Assembly: GCA_002490665.1 (NCBI GenBank)
Contig: DKUL01000014.1
Coordinates: forward strand, 1-41,341
Source: Lachnospiraceae bacterium UBA7205
GTDB taxonomy: Bacteria > Bacillota > Clostridia > Lachnospirales > Lachnospiraceae
Reading direction: 5' to 3'
Length of the DNA: 41,341 nt
Shown: one piece after another, positions 8,108 to 17,600 of the stretch
How positions within the stretch are numbered: the stretch's first letter is position 1
How the letters are laid out: every line of letters starts with the position of its first letter
Program-made: the position numbers and the translations under genes
The notes under the pieces: model-generated
Databases searched by the model: none
Told to the model about the DNA's origin: nothing
The model's input: the letters and a program-made list of their open reading frames with translations, nothing else

Positions 8108-8641
8108 TCATTGCATGTCTTTCAGCAAAATGCCAAGCTGTCTTCTCGCCCGCGTCAGCCTTGTCCGCACCGTCGAAGCCTTTGCACCTGTGAGCTTTCC
8201 AATTTCCTCGACGGACAAATCCTCATAATAAAACAGGTGGATGACAACACGGTACTTCACCGGCAGGCGTTTCACGGCATCAATCAGAGCCGCACTGCTG
8301 TCATCCATCCCATATACTGACGCTTCTTTTTTTGCCGCGGCGTCAGCCATCTCCCCGCTCTCCATCGGCACCCGCCTTAGCATCCATGGCGATTTCCAAA
8401 AGTTTTTGCAGCAATTGATTGTCACCCGCAGAAACCACGCCTTCTCATGCTCGGCGCCCTGAAATGCCGGCTCCTTCTGCACATACCGCAGAAAAACCTC
8501 CTGATAAATGTCGTCCGCGTCGGAGCGGGTCCTGACAAGGGAGAACGCCAGCCTGTACACCTTGTCCGAATTTCTCCTGATAACCTCCTCATATGGGGAA
8601 TCTGCATTTTTCCTTGTTTTTTCTTTGCGCATTGAAATCAT
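8108..8641 (-). CDS. ECF-type RNA polymerase sigma factor
   Basis: A 177-residue sigma-70 family protein with only regions 2 and 4. Region 2 (about residues 24-54) includes KVYRLAFSLVRTRSDADDIY and binds the -10 element and core polymerase. Region 4 (about 126-170) includes LPVKYRVVIHLFYYEDLS and the helix-turn-helix EEIGKLTGAKASTVRTRL. A perfect AAGGAGG site precedes the ATG. The downstream gene encodes a DUF4179 membrane protein, the usual partner arrangement, so the two probably form a signal-responsive regulator that may control its own operon. Its regulon is not visible here. Confidence 0.9.
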   Translation of the reverse strand: MISMRKEKTRKNADSPYEEVIRRNSDKVYRLAFSLVRTRSDADDIYQEVFLRYVQKEPAFQGAEHEKAWFLRVTINCCKNFWKSPWMLRRVPMESGEMADAAAKKEASVYGMDDSSAALIDAVKRLPVKYRVVIHLFYYEDLSVEEIGKLTGAKASTVRTRLTRARRQLGILLKDMQ

Positions 8642-8764
8642 TTTGTACCTCCTTGTAATAGGAATACAAAGCAGAATGGGAAAAAGCTACAAAAATGAAA
8701 ATAAATGCAGCCTAAAGTTATCCTAAAGACTGCATTTATAAAAAAATCAATTTTACAAAAACAC
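8642..8764. other. Intergenic region upstream of the sigma-factor gene
   Basis: This AT-rich stretch holds a hairpin, AAATGCAG pairing with CTGCATTT around a CCTAAAG-containing loop (about 8702-8739), and presumably the sigma-factor promoter on the minus strand, which I cannot define. I see no gene. Confidence 0.4.
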
Positions 8765-8793
8765 TTGAAAAGTCAGTCATTTTCCTGTAAGAT
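8765..8793 (+). promoter_or_regulatory. Promoter of tRNA-Ser
   Basis: TTGAAA (8765-8770), 17 nt, then TAAGAT (8788-8793), placing the transcription start a few bases before the mature tRNA. Confidence 0.65.
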
Positions 8794-8803
8794 TGATTCA
8801 TAT

Positions 8804-8894
8804 GGAGACGTACCGAAGAGGCCATAACGGGACTGACTCGAAATCAGTTTATCGGCGTTTTGCCGGTACGAGGGTTCGAATCCCTCCGTCTCCG
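8804..8894 (+). tRNA. tRNA-Ser (anticodon CGA)
   Basis: A 91-nt class II tRNA. The acceptor stem GGAGACG (8804-8810) pairs with CGTCTCC (8887-8893), followed by discriminator G8894 and no encoded CCA. The anticodon arm is ACTGA-CTCGAAA-TCAGT with anticodon CGA at 8839-8841, reading UCG. There is a long variable arm and a T loop GGTTCGAATCC. The T run immediately after it is its terminator. Confidence 0.96.
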
Positions 8895-8902
8895 TTTTTT
8901 TT
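8895..8902 (+). terminator. T run terminating the tRNA-Ser transcript
   Basis: Eight Ts directly follow the discriminator base, so the acceptor/T-arm structure would serve as the terminator hairpin. A further hairpin, CGAGTAGGG (8958-8966) with CCCTACTCG (8980-8988), lies before the convergent sbcC end. Confidence 0.6.
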
Positions 8903-9008
8903 ATGCACATGGGCGTCCAAATGAAATATGTCAGCAAGCTGACGGACACCCGGCGCACGAGTAGGGGAATATGAATCTTCCCTACTCGATTTGCATTTTA
9001 TTTCAATA

Positions 9009-12000
9009 TCACTCCACCCGCACGCTGCTGCTCACGCCGTCCCTGCTGCGGTTCTTTGTGACAATCAGCTTCCTTTCTATCTGATCCTTTAATTCCGAGA
9101 CATGGGAAATCACGCCGACCAGGCGGTTGCCCTCGGTCAGGTGCACCAGCGCTTTCATCGCCTGCGCGAGCGCCTCCTCATCCAGCGAGCCAAACCCCTC
9201 GTCCACAAACATGGAGTCCATCTGGATGCCGCCTGCATAGGACTGGATTTCGTCCGACAGGCCAAGGGCAAGCGACAGGGACGCCTCGAACGTCTCCCCG
9301 CCGGACAGTGTCTTGACACTGCGCTCTGTCGCGTTGTAATGGTCGATGACGCTCAGCTCCAGACCCGCCTTCTCCCTGCGGTTTTCGCTGTCCTCCTCGC
9401 GCTTTAGCTCATACTGCCCGCTGCTCATCGTCATAAGCCGCAGATTTGCCCGCCGCAGGATGCGGTCAAAGTAGGTCATCTGGATATAGGTCTCAAGCTC
9501 CACCTTCTGTTTGCCGCTCAGCATTCCGTTTGCAGTGTCTGACAGCGCTTTCATCCAGACATACTTCTTTTCGACGGCAAGAATGTCTTCCTGTCTGGAC
9601 GTTACTTTTCCATAGATGTCCCTGTTGGTGGAGACGGCATTCTTCTTCTGGTCACGCCGGATGCTGCACTCCTTCTTATCCTGCTGCCACTTCTCCCGGC
9701 GCGCAAGCACTTCCTCCTCCTTTAGCTTCGCTGCCTCGCCAGCCTCGTCAAGCTGTTTTTTCAAGGTATCGACTGCCGCTTCCAGATTCCCCTTGCGGGT
9801 CCTGTATTCCTCGTACTGCTCCTTTGCTTTCTGGAATGCCGTTTCCAGCGCCTTTTTCCGGTCAGACAGTGTCTGAATATTCTGCTCAACCGCCTCCTTT
9901 GTCTCCGCGCCCAGCTGTTCTTGCAGATTGTCAATCTCATTTGCCAGATTCCCACATGCTGTCTCCTGCCTTGCCAGCGACACCTCCGCTTTCTGGATAT
10001 CCTGGGCAAGCACCCTGATTTCTTCTTCAGTCTTTGGGCATTTTTGTTCCAGTGTCTGCTTCCGCACCAGCTTTTCACGGTTTTGTTCCAGCTCTTCCAG
10101 CAGCGTGTCCTGTTTCTGTTCCAGCCTGGACACAACGCGTTCAAACAAACCGCACAGCTCCTCCGCAGGCATCCTTGCAGGGTCAGACTGCGTCCCTACA
10201 GACCCAGGTTCCTGCTCGCCAAGGCTTGCAAAAAGCTGTCCTGTCTTCTCGTTTTTCAGGCTCCTGGCTGCTTCCAGTTCTTTTTCCAGCCTTGCAATTG
10301 TGTCATTACTATCAGAGACAGAATCCTCTGTCTGCTTCTGCTGCACTTCCAGCTGCCTGCGGTGTGCGATGGATTTTGACAGCAGCCCGGCGCATTCGGC
10401 GAGCATTTTCTGATAATTTTTCATCACCGAATCTGCCGTCTTGTCTGTCATGGTGATGTCCGTCCCATCATCTGTCACCTTGTCCGTCCCGGCTTCTTTT
10501 GCTTCCAGCGATTGTACCTGTCTGATATGTGCTGCCGCTTCGGCGCACAGCTTTTCTGCCTTGTCCAGTTCTGCTGCTGCCTGTTTTGCGAGCGTCCGCG
10601 ACTGCCCTGTCAGCTCTGCCTGCTGTGTTGTCTGGCTGCCAAGCTGCTCCTGTAGTTTCCGCTTCTGTTCCTCCCCCTGTTCTGCCTCGCGCATCAGCTC
10701 CTCCTGGCGCACCTTCGCCGCAGCAGCCTGTTGTAGCTGTTTCCTGCACTTGTCCAGATTCTGCACCAGATATGCCGCAATCGCATTTTCTTCCTTTTCT
10801 GCCATATCGGATAAGGGAAGCCCCGCAAGCATCTGCTCCCACTGGCGGCGCTTTTCGTCAAGCTTGCCCTGCACCGCCGCAAAAGCCTGGCTTTCCTTTT
10901 GCAGCAGTGCATCCAGCTCATTCTGGTCAATCTCTCCCTTTTTCATCAGACCGTCCAGCTCTGTCTTTCGGCTCAGTTCTTTTTCCGTGTTTTTCACAGC
11001 CACGCCTAGTTCTTTTTCCCTGGTCTTAAGCTGCTGCTCTTTCTGCGTAATTTTCTCTTTTCGCATTGGAATGGAAGCAGTATCTTCACCGCCGAAAATA
11101 CTTTCCTCTAATATATGGATATCCTGCTCCTGTTCCACAAGCCGCTCATTCAAGTTTCCTGCCGTGACGCTGAGCCTTTCTGCCTTTTTCTCCGCGTCCG
11201 TGAGCAGCGCCTTCTTCCGCTCGACCTCCGCTTTCTCGGGCGTCTTTTCCGGCATCCGGGCAAGCCTCTCATGATGCGTGGCGCCGCAGACGGGACATGC
11301 CATTCCCTCTTCTAATCCGCGCGCAAGCATGCCCGCCTGCGCGTCCAGAAAGCGCTGCTCCGTCTCCCTGTAGTCGGCTCCTATGCGCTCTTTTTCCGCG
11401 GCGGCATGCTGGTACGCTTCCTGCGCGACACGCAGTTCCGCCTCCAGTTTTTCCCGGTTTTTGATTTCCTCTGTCAGCTTCCTGCAAGCCTGCTTCTGCT
11501 CCGACAGTTCTTTTTGTTCCTGCGTAAGTTTCAATATGCGTGTGTCCGCATCCTTCACGTTCTCCCACTCGCCGCGCCATAACGCCTGCTGGTTCCGGTG
11601 TGTCTCTGCCTGCTCCTGCACAGCATGATACGCCTTTTCCCGCTCCGCCGCTTCCTTTGTAAGCACATTCAGGCTGTCCCGCTGGTTCTCAAACGCCGCA
11701 AGCTGTTCCTGCGCCGTGTCAGACTTATGCCGCCACTGGATTTCCTGTTCGCCTGCATTTTTCAGCTGTTCCAGCTCTGTCCTGCGCTGTTTTTCCGCCT
11801 CTTCCAGCGCCGTCTCCTGCCCGCGCAGCGCCTCGATGGCATCGGCTGTCTGCCGCAGGCGGGCTTCATAGTCTTTGCGTTCCTGTTCTGACTGCTGCAA
11901 AAGCTGTTCCTGCTCCGCCATCCTGCCTTGCAGCTCTTCTGTCACAGCCAATACAGCTTCCCTGTCGGAAAGCTGTGCCGCCTGTTCCGCAAGCTGTGCC

Positions 12001-13334
12001 AGCTGTCCTGTCAACGCCTGCGCGCGCTCCTGCGCCTTTTTTATGTTCTTCTCAATCTCCTGCTGGCGCGTCCGTTCCTGCTCCCAGCTGCTTTTTTGCC
12101 GCCGCAGCATTTTTAACTGCTGCTGTGTTTTGTCCCTGTCATTTTCCAGGCGCACTTTTTCCTCACCTGTGAGGGCAAGCGCCCGCAGTGCCTGCGAATC
12201 TGCCTGGAACGATGTCTCCAATGCCTGCCGCTGTTCTGCCAGTGCCTGCTTTTGCTCTGTGCCCTGTCTGACCGACTGGCGGATTTCCGCGAGCGCCTTC
12301 TCGGTCTGTTCTAATTTTTCAAATAATCCAAGATTCTTCTGCCGTTCCTTGATTTCCAGCGCAAGCTGCCCGCACACTGCAGCGTTTTGCTCCGCTTCCT
12401 GATAGCGCTCCTCCATCTGCTGCATTTCAGGTGCAAGCCGCTCCAATGATTCCTGATTTTGGGCAAGCGCGTCCTGCTGCTGCCGGATTTTGTGGATATT
12501 TCCGATGAGCTGGTTCTCACCCTCTATCTGCTTGTCCAGCGCACTGATTTCCTGTTCCAGCGCATCAAGCGCCTCCTCGTCGGCGAGGCACAGCTCGTTT
12601 AACAGCGCCAGCCCCTCGCCAACCCTGCCGTCAAATTTTTCCCTGCGCATCTGGCGCATTTTCTCCGCGGCGGGCGTATCCTGCGTGCACACGATACTTT
12701 CCATATACTGGCTGATGCTGCGTTTCAGTTCTGTATACTCCACCCACTGCGCCTTCGTCGCATCCTTAAGCTTTGCCTGCAAGGTCTGGTACAGCCCTGT
12801 CTTGAAAATCTGCCGGAAAATTGCCCCGCGCTCCTCCGTGCCGGCAAGCAGCAATTTCTGAAAATCTCCCTGCGCAATCATCGCAATCTGCGTAAACTGC
12901 CTGCGGTCAAGCCCGATCAGTTCCGTCACCGCCCTTGTCACCTCTTTGGACTTGGTGACAGGCGCCCTGTCATCAGGATAGATGAGCTCTGCCTCTGCCT
13001 TCTGCGTCGTGTAGCCCGTCCCCCTTCCCTTGGGGCGCTGGTACTCCGGATTGCGCCTTACCTGATAATGCCTGCCCCGGTACGCAAACGTAAACGCGAC
13101 AAAGGTCGGCACGTCCTCCTTCGCATACTTGCTGCGGAACATGTCCGCCTTACGCACATCGCCGCTTGCCTCCCCATACAGGGCAAACACAATCGCGTCG
13201 AAAATCGTCGTTTTCCCCGCGCCGGTATCCCCGGTAATCAGGTACAGCCCCTGACCGCCCAGACGCTCAAAATCAATCTCCGTATTGCCCGCGTATGGTC
13301 CGAATGCACTCATAATCAGCTTCACTGGCTTCAT
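9009..13334 (-). CDS. sbcC: Exonuclease SbcCD ATPase subunit SbcC (Rad50-like)
   Basis: An SMC-like ATPase of 1,441 residues that works with SbcD to cleave hairpins and blocked DNA ends. The N-terminal Walker A is GDTGAGKT (35-42). Long heptad-rich coiled coils flank a zinc hook, CPVC at about residue 680 (GMACPVCGATHHERL). The C-terminal lobe carries the signature LSGGETFEASL and the Walker B/D-loop region MFVDEGFGSLDEEA. The start chosen is the ATG of MKPVKL behind GGGAGAAAG; a GTG 14 codons upstream is less likely. It follows sbcD by about 55 nt in the same operon. It is clearly longer than the E. coli protein (about 1,050 residues), with the extra length in the coiled coil. Confidence 0.95.
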   Translation of the reverse strand: MKPVKLIMSAFGPYAGNTEIDFERLGGQGLYLITGDTGAGKTTIFDAIVFALYGEASGDVRKADMFRSKYAKEDVPTFVAFTFAYRGRHYQVRRNPEYQRPKGRGTGYTTQKAEAELIYPDDRAPVTKSKEVTRAVTELIGLDRRQFTQIAMIAQGDFQKLLLAGTEERGAIFRQIFKTGLYQTLQAKLKDATKAQWVEYTELKRSISQYMESIVCTQDTPAAEKMRQMRREKFDGRVGEGLALLNELCLADEEALDALEQEISALDKQIEGENQLIGNIHKIRQQQDALAQNQESLERLAPEMQQMEERYQEAEQNAAVCGQLALEIKERQKNLGLFEKLEQTEKALAEIRQSVRQGTEQKQALAEQRQALETSFQADSQALRALALTGEEKVRLENDRDKTQQQLKMLRRQKSSWEQERTRQQEIEKNIKKAQERAQALTGQLAQLAEQAAQLSDREAVLAVTEELQGRMAEQEQLLQQSEQERKDYEARLRQTADAIEALRGQETALEEAEKQRRTELEQLKNAGEQEIQWRHKSDTAQEQLAAFENQRDSLNVLTKEAAEREKAYHAVQEQAETHRNQQALWRGEWENVKDADTRILKLTQEQKELSEQKQACRKLTEEIKNREKLEAELRVAQEAYQHAAAEKERIGADYRETEQRFLDAQAGMLARGLEEGMACPVCGATHHERLARMPEKTPEKAEVERKKALLTDAEKKAERLSVTAGNLNERLVEQEQDIHILEESIFGGEDTASIPMRKEKITQKEQQLKTREKELGVAVKNTEKELSRKTELDGLMKKGEIDQNELDALLQKESQAFAAVQGKLDEKRRQWEQMLAGLPLSDMAEKEENAIAAYLVQNLDKCRKQLQQAAAAKVRQEELMREAEQGEEQKRKLQEQLGSQTTQQAELTGQSRTLAKQAAAELDKAEKLCAEAAAHIRQVQSLEAKEAGTDKVTDDGTDITMTDKTADSVMKNYQKMLAECAGLLSKSIAHRRQLEVQQKQTEDSVSDSNDTIARLEKELEAARSLKNEKTGQLFASLGEQEPGSVGTQSDPARMPAEELCGLFERVVSRLEQKQDTLLEELEQNREKLVRKQTLEQKCPKTEEEIRVLAQDIQKAEVSLARQETACGNLANEIDNLQEQLGAETKEAVEQNIQTLSDRKKALETAFQKAKEQYEEYRTRKGNLEAAVDTLKKQLDEAGEAAKLKEEEVLARREKWQQDKKECSIRRDQKKNAVSTNRDIYGKVTSRQEDILAVEKKYVWMKALSDTANGMLSGKQKVELETYIQMTYFDRILRRANLRLMTMSSGQYELKREEDSENRREKAGLELSVIDHYNATERSVKTLSGGETFEASLSLALGLSDEIQSYAGGIQMDSMFVDEGFGSLDEEALAQAMKALVHLTEGNRLVGVISHVSELKDQIERKLIVTKNRSRDGVSSSVRVE

Positions 13335-13388
13335 TTTACGCTTTCTCCCTTCGTCTCTTGATTCTATGATGCGCACAGCCGCATTCCG

Positions 13389-14534
13389 CTATCTGCACTC
13401 CGCTATCAACCGTGACACAAACGCAGTCTGCTCCCCGCTCATCGGCTGGTTGTTCTGCATCTCATAAAACTCCGAAAACAGCTCCAGCTCTGATTTCTGC
13501 TCAATCTCCTCCGCACGCTCAATCACCTGGCTCTGCCGCGTCCTGCTGTTGTCATATTCCAGCCGCATCAGGTTGGGATAAATAATGCGCAGCTTCTGTA
13601 ATCCGTCCGGGATATCCTCCTCGTCGGTCAGCGTAATCTGCACATAGTCTTCCGTGTCGGTGTCCTGATAAAAGGATTTCGCCGTCACTTCCAGATAGGA
13701 TCCGCGGATTTTGCGCAGATCGTGGAGCGGAACCAGTGGCACAGTCGAAAGCACAATGTTTCCTTTTTCCCGAAGCTCCACCACGGTGACGGATTTTTCC
13801 TGCCCTGCCTCCGAAAAGGAATATTTTAACGGTGTCCCGCAATAGCGTACTGTCTCCCGCTTCAGGGACTGCGGGCTGTGGATGTGCCCAAGCGCCACAT
13901 AGTCAAACGCGTCAAAGACATCCGCGTCGACATTGTCCAGACCGCCGACAGACACCTCCTCCGAATCACAGCGCCCCGCGCCTGTCACAAACTGGTGCGC
14001 AATCAGGATGTTGCGCCTGCTGCTGTCCACGCCCATGCGTTCAATCGCAAGCTTTACCGCATCATGATAGCTCTCCGGCATTGGTACCCCTTCCATGTCC
14101 GGCGCACCTTCCAGGGCATGGCGCACCACTGCCGGCTTGATGAACGGCAGCAGGTAAATACACAGCTCCCCATAGGTATCCTTCACGGTAAACCGCGCCG
14201 TGTCACCGCGGTAGACAGGCGATACAAACACGCCCCTGCCGCTCATCAGCTGCGCCCCAAACGAGATGCGCTCCGCGGAATCATGGTTGCCGCTGACCGC
14301 GTAGACCTGCTTTCCGCGGTCTGCCAGTTCGGTCAAAAACCAGTCAAATACCTGTACCGCCTCAGCGGACGGCACAGGCTTGTCATAGATATCCCCTGCA
14401 ATCATGACACCGTCCGCCCGCTGGGCGTCCGCAACCGCGAGGATTTGCCTCAATATGTATTTTTGGTCTTCCAGCATGGAGAACTCATTGACGCGTTTTC
14501 CGATGTGGAGATCCGATATATGCAATAATTTCAC
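13389..14534 (-). CDS. sbcD: Exonuclease SbcCD nuclease subunit SbcD (Mre11-like)
   Basis: A calcineurin-like metallophosphoesterase of 381 residues. The metal-binding motifs are in order: KLLHISDLHIGKR at the N-terminus, GDIYDK, GNHDS and GHIHSP. With SbcC it forms the Mn-dependent nuclease acting on hairpins and double-strand ends. The start is GTG, chosen because GGAGGTGG lies just upstream and translation from it begins with the conserved KLLHISDLH. The 5' leader and promoter closely resemble those of the two AAA/nuclease genes at 22504 and 24211. It heads the sbcDC operon. Confidence 0.95.
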   Translation of the reverse strand: MKLLHISDLHIGKRVNEFSMLEDQKYILRQILAVADAQRADGVMIAGDIYDKPVPSAEAVQVFDWFLTELADRGKQVYAVSGNHDSAERISFGAQLMSGRGVFVSPVYRGDTARFTVKDTYGELCIYLLPFIKPAVVRHALEGAPDMEGVPMPESYHDAVKLAIERMGVDSSRRNILIAHQFVTGAGRCDSEEVSVGGLDNVDADVFDAFDYVALGHIHSPQSLKRETVRYCGTPLKYSFSEAGQEKSVTVVELREKGNIVLSTVPLVPLHDLRKIRGSYLEVTAKSFYQDTDTEDYVQITLTDEEDIPDGLQKLRIIYPNLMRLEYDNSRTRQSQVIERAEEIEQKSELELFSEFYEMQNNQPMSGEQTAFVSRLIAECR

Positions 14535-14564
14535 GCCGTCCACCTCCGTTTTGCTTTTATCTAT

Positions 14565-14593
14565 ACTATACACGACTTTTCCTTTTCCCACAA
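14565..14593 (-). promoter_or_regulatory. sbcD promoter, copy 1 of a shared promoter/leader cassette
   Basis: On the minus strand TTGTGG (14588-14593), 17 nt, then TATAGT (14565-14570). The region from the -35 box to the start codon aligns with those of the genes starting at 24096 and 25800, sharing TATAGTATA-ATAAAA and the GGAGG-GGAC ribosome site. The -35 box overlaps the edge of the upstream terminator hairpin. Confidence 0.7.
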
Positions 14594-14633
14594 CACAAAA
14601 AGCACGCATCCTGCAATGTGTGCTTTTTGTGTT
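14592..14633. terminator. Terminator of the large surface-protein gene
   Basis: AACACAAAAAGCAC (14592-14605) pairs perfectly with GTGCTTTTTGTGTT (14620-14633), with partial inner pairing. It follows the stop codon of the minus-strand surface-protein gene by about 18 nt and abuts the sbcD promoter. Confidence 0.8.
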
Positions 14634-14650
14634 GACTTTCTCCTTTATTT

Positions 14651-17600
14651 TTATGAACCATCTGTAATTTTGAATTTCAGCGTCTTTGTACCATAAAATC
14701 TGCCCATACCCTGAATTGTCACCTGTGCGGTTCCTGCCCTGGTATTATTTTTGTATGCGGATATGATAATTTCACCATCCTTAAATGGTTCTTCATTGCC
14801 ATATACAATTTTTTCGGGCGTAAGCGTCACGGGATGCCTGCCATCAAAAACTGCGGTGTCTTTCACCTTCAGCTTTTTTAAGCTGGTCAGTTTTGATGCA
14901 ATACGGTAGGGCACTGTTTTTTCCCCCTTATAATCAGAGCCTTCTGCGGCACGGATAGTAAGGGTGAGCGAACTTCCTGCAGGTGCAGTGCTTTCATTCG
15001 GATCCCAAACCAAAATGTAATCTTTATCATTTTTCAATTTTACACCTGTATAATCCGTCACTTTTAATGCGGCGCGGCCTTTATCCTTTCTCGCGGCATC
15101 CAGTATCAGGTCGGATGGCACCGTGATACAGGTTAAAAGACTTGCCTCCACAATTGGTACATTTTCAAGAATAACCTTTCCTTCACATGCATTTTTCCCT
15201 GTCAGCTCGATTTTGACAGTTGTTCCTGCTTTCTTAGCCTTTTTGTCAGCATATGTATATTTTGTCTTATAATCGGTTCCCTCTCTTAGTGTAACACCTC
15301 CTATCGCAATTGTTTTGAGTTTCGCTCCCTTTGGGGAATATTCCACCCCTGACACAGCGTTTTTTATGTTTTCTTCATTCTCATCCAGCCCAAACGGTGT
15401 AATTGAAAATGCATACTGTACCGAGCCGGTAAAATTCCCTGTTCCTTTTACGGTAGCTGTTGCCGTACCCTTGGTATTGTTCCTCTTATAAGAAACCGTG
15501 TAATCCATGTTCTTCTTTAATACATAAGGGACATCGGATGAGGCGTTCAACGTCAGCACAAAGTCTTCCAACAGGACAGGGCTCCCCTTATAGGAGTACT
15601 CTTTCTTATATTCATTTGGTATGACGTCTTTTTTGATATTCGGCTTTTTAATCGTAAAGCTGAGTGTCTTTGTCCCGATATATGTGACGGGCTTTTCATC
15701 CTGCCCTGTCCCACTTGATGCACCCAGACCAATTATCATCACCGTTGCTTTGCCTGCATTGTAATTATTTTTGTACACTGTCTTATAGTGGATACCCTCT
15801 GTTACTGCCAAGCCTTTCACTTCCACCTTTGGTTCTATGGCATTGCCTGTAAAATATGCATTTTTAACATCGTCCTTGTTCAGGCTGAATTTCAGTGTTT
15901 TGATATCAAGCGTATTCTCGGATGATGCTTTTTTCCTGTCATATATGGTGTATGTCCGCGTGACAGAGCCTTGATAATTCCCCATAAAAGTTATGTTCAG
16001 GGTGTGTTCTCCCACAGATTTGTGGTCATCCGCCTCACCTGCCTCGTTCTTTTCAGGATACTCTGTATGATAATCAATGCCCTGTATTAGTTTCTCCTTC
16101 CCAAAAAAGACTTCCGGTCTGGGGTACTGGACTTTCTTATTAAAATATGCGGATGGTATATAGACTTGCAGTGCCGCATCCATATTTTCAGCTCTGCATG
16201 CCTTAATGTCATACTTTCCTTCCACTTCGCCGGCATAATTTCCACGGAAACTTATGAATGCTTCATGCTCCCCGACAGATGTGTAATCATCGCCTTCACT
16301 GGTATATGCCAGCGTGTAATCCGCATCCTCGGCAAGCCTCCATCCGTTATAGGTTATCTCTGGCTTTGCTTTTTGTTCTGTTCCGCTAAAATACAATATG
16401 GGGAACACAACTACAAGGCTTGTATCTTCCTGTTGGATGTCAAATGGGCGGATGGTATAACTTTGTGTTATTGTACCGCCGTAGTTTCCTCTAAAATGGA
16501 TTTCCAGTGTATGCATTCCCGCCGCGCTGTAATCAGCGTCAGAATATACCACATCATAGTCTCGGCCTTCCACAAGCATCCTTCCGTTATAGGTTATCTG
16601 TGGCTTTGCCTTCTGTTCCTCATGATTGAAAATCAGTTCAGGTATGACGACTGCCAGCTTCTCGTCATCTGGATTCATTTCAAATTCGGGTTCGTCACTG
16701 CCCTGTTTTTTCGTGGTAAAAGTTCCTGTTTCCATGTCGCCCAGCTTACCATATGGATTCACAGTATACGTTATTTGATATTCATATACAGTCTCCGGAG
16801 TCAGTTTTGGAATGTCAATCGTCTTCCGGTACACATGGTCTGCCCCCTCCTCCATTGTATTAAACGGAACTTCGCGAAAATAACAATATTCTTTATCATC
16901 ATTGTTACAGCGGTATAAAGTAATATTTGCTGCCACTGTCCTGTCAGGAATGACACCATTTAAGGTCAGGCTCGCATACCCGGACTGGGGAATGATTTCC
17001 GCCTTTTCCCTGATGACCTCCTCTGCCGTCCTTGTGTAGAAGGTTTTATATCTGCCGCTGCTTTTGTCCGTCACCACGCCCTCTGAAAAATCTTTTCCAA
17101 AAAAAGAGACATAATACTCATATTCCGTCGCTGCCTTGAGACCATTCAACTGAATCAGTGCGCTGCCTTCCGCGTCAATGATGCAGCATTCTTCCCATCT
17201 GGCATCCTTTAGGTACTTTATCCACTCCTGCTGCCCTTTCTCCCTGTAATAAAATGTCAGCATGTTTATGCTCTCAATTTTTTCACTCATGGACACAAAG
17301 ATGTCCGCACCGCCTGCATAACGCTCCTTGACGGAAAGTTCCTTCAATGTGATATTGTCCGCAGAACCTGTTGTAAATGTATAACTGTTGTCCTCTAATA
17401 CACCCACACGATACTGCTCATCTTCCGACCCATATTCCCGGTAAAGATAAACGGCATAATGATATTTTGTACCTCCCTCCAGGGCGTCAAATATAAGCTT
17501 TCCTGTGTAGGCATTCTGGCTGCTAAGCCTGATTTCCTCCGTATACTGCCCTGTGTCCGTCTTATCCGATGTCGTCCAGTATCTCGCGTATGCACGGAGT

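Noticed and set aside
8773..8958. Open frame of about 60 codons across the tRNA-Ser
   Set aside because: It is the antisense translation of the tRNA and its flanks, a well-known type of spurious protein.
16166..16918. Plus-strand open frame of 250 codons inside the large surface-protein gene
   Set aside because: It is antisense to repeated Ig-like modules, has no ribosome site, and its composition is explained by the other strand.
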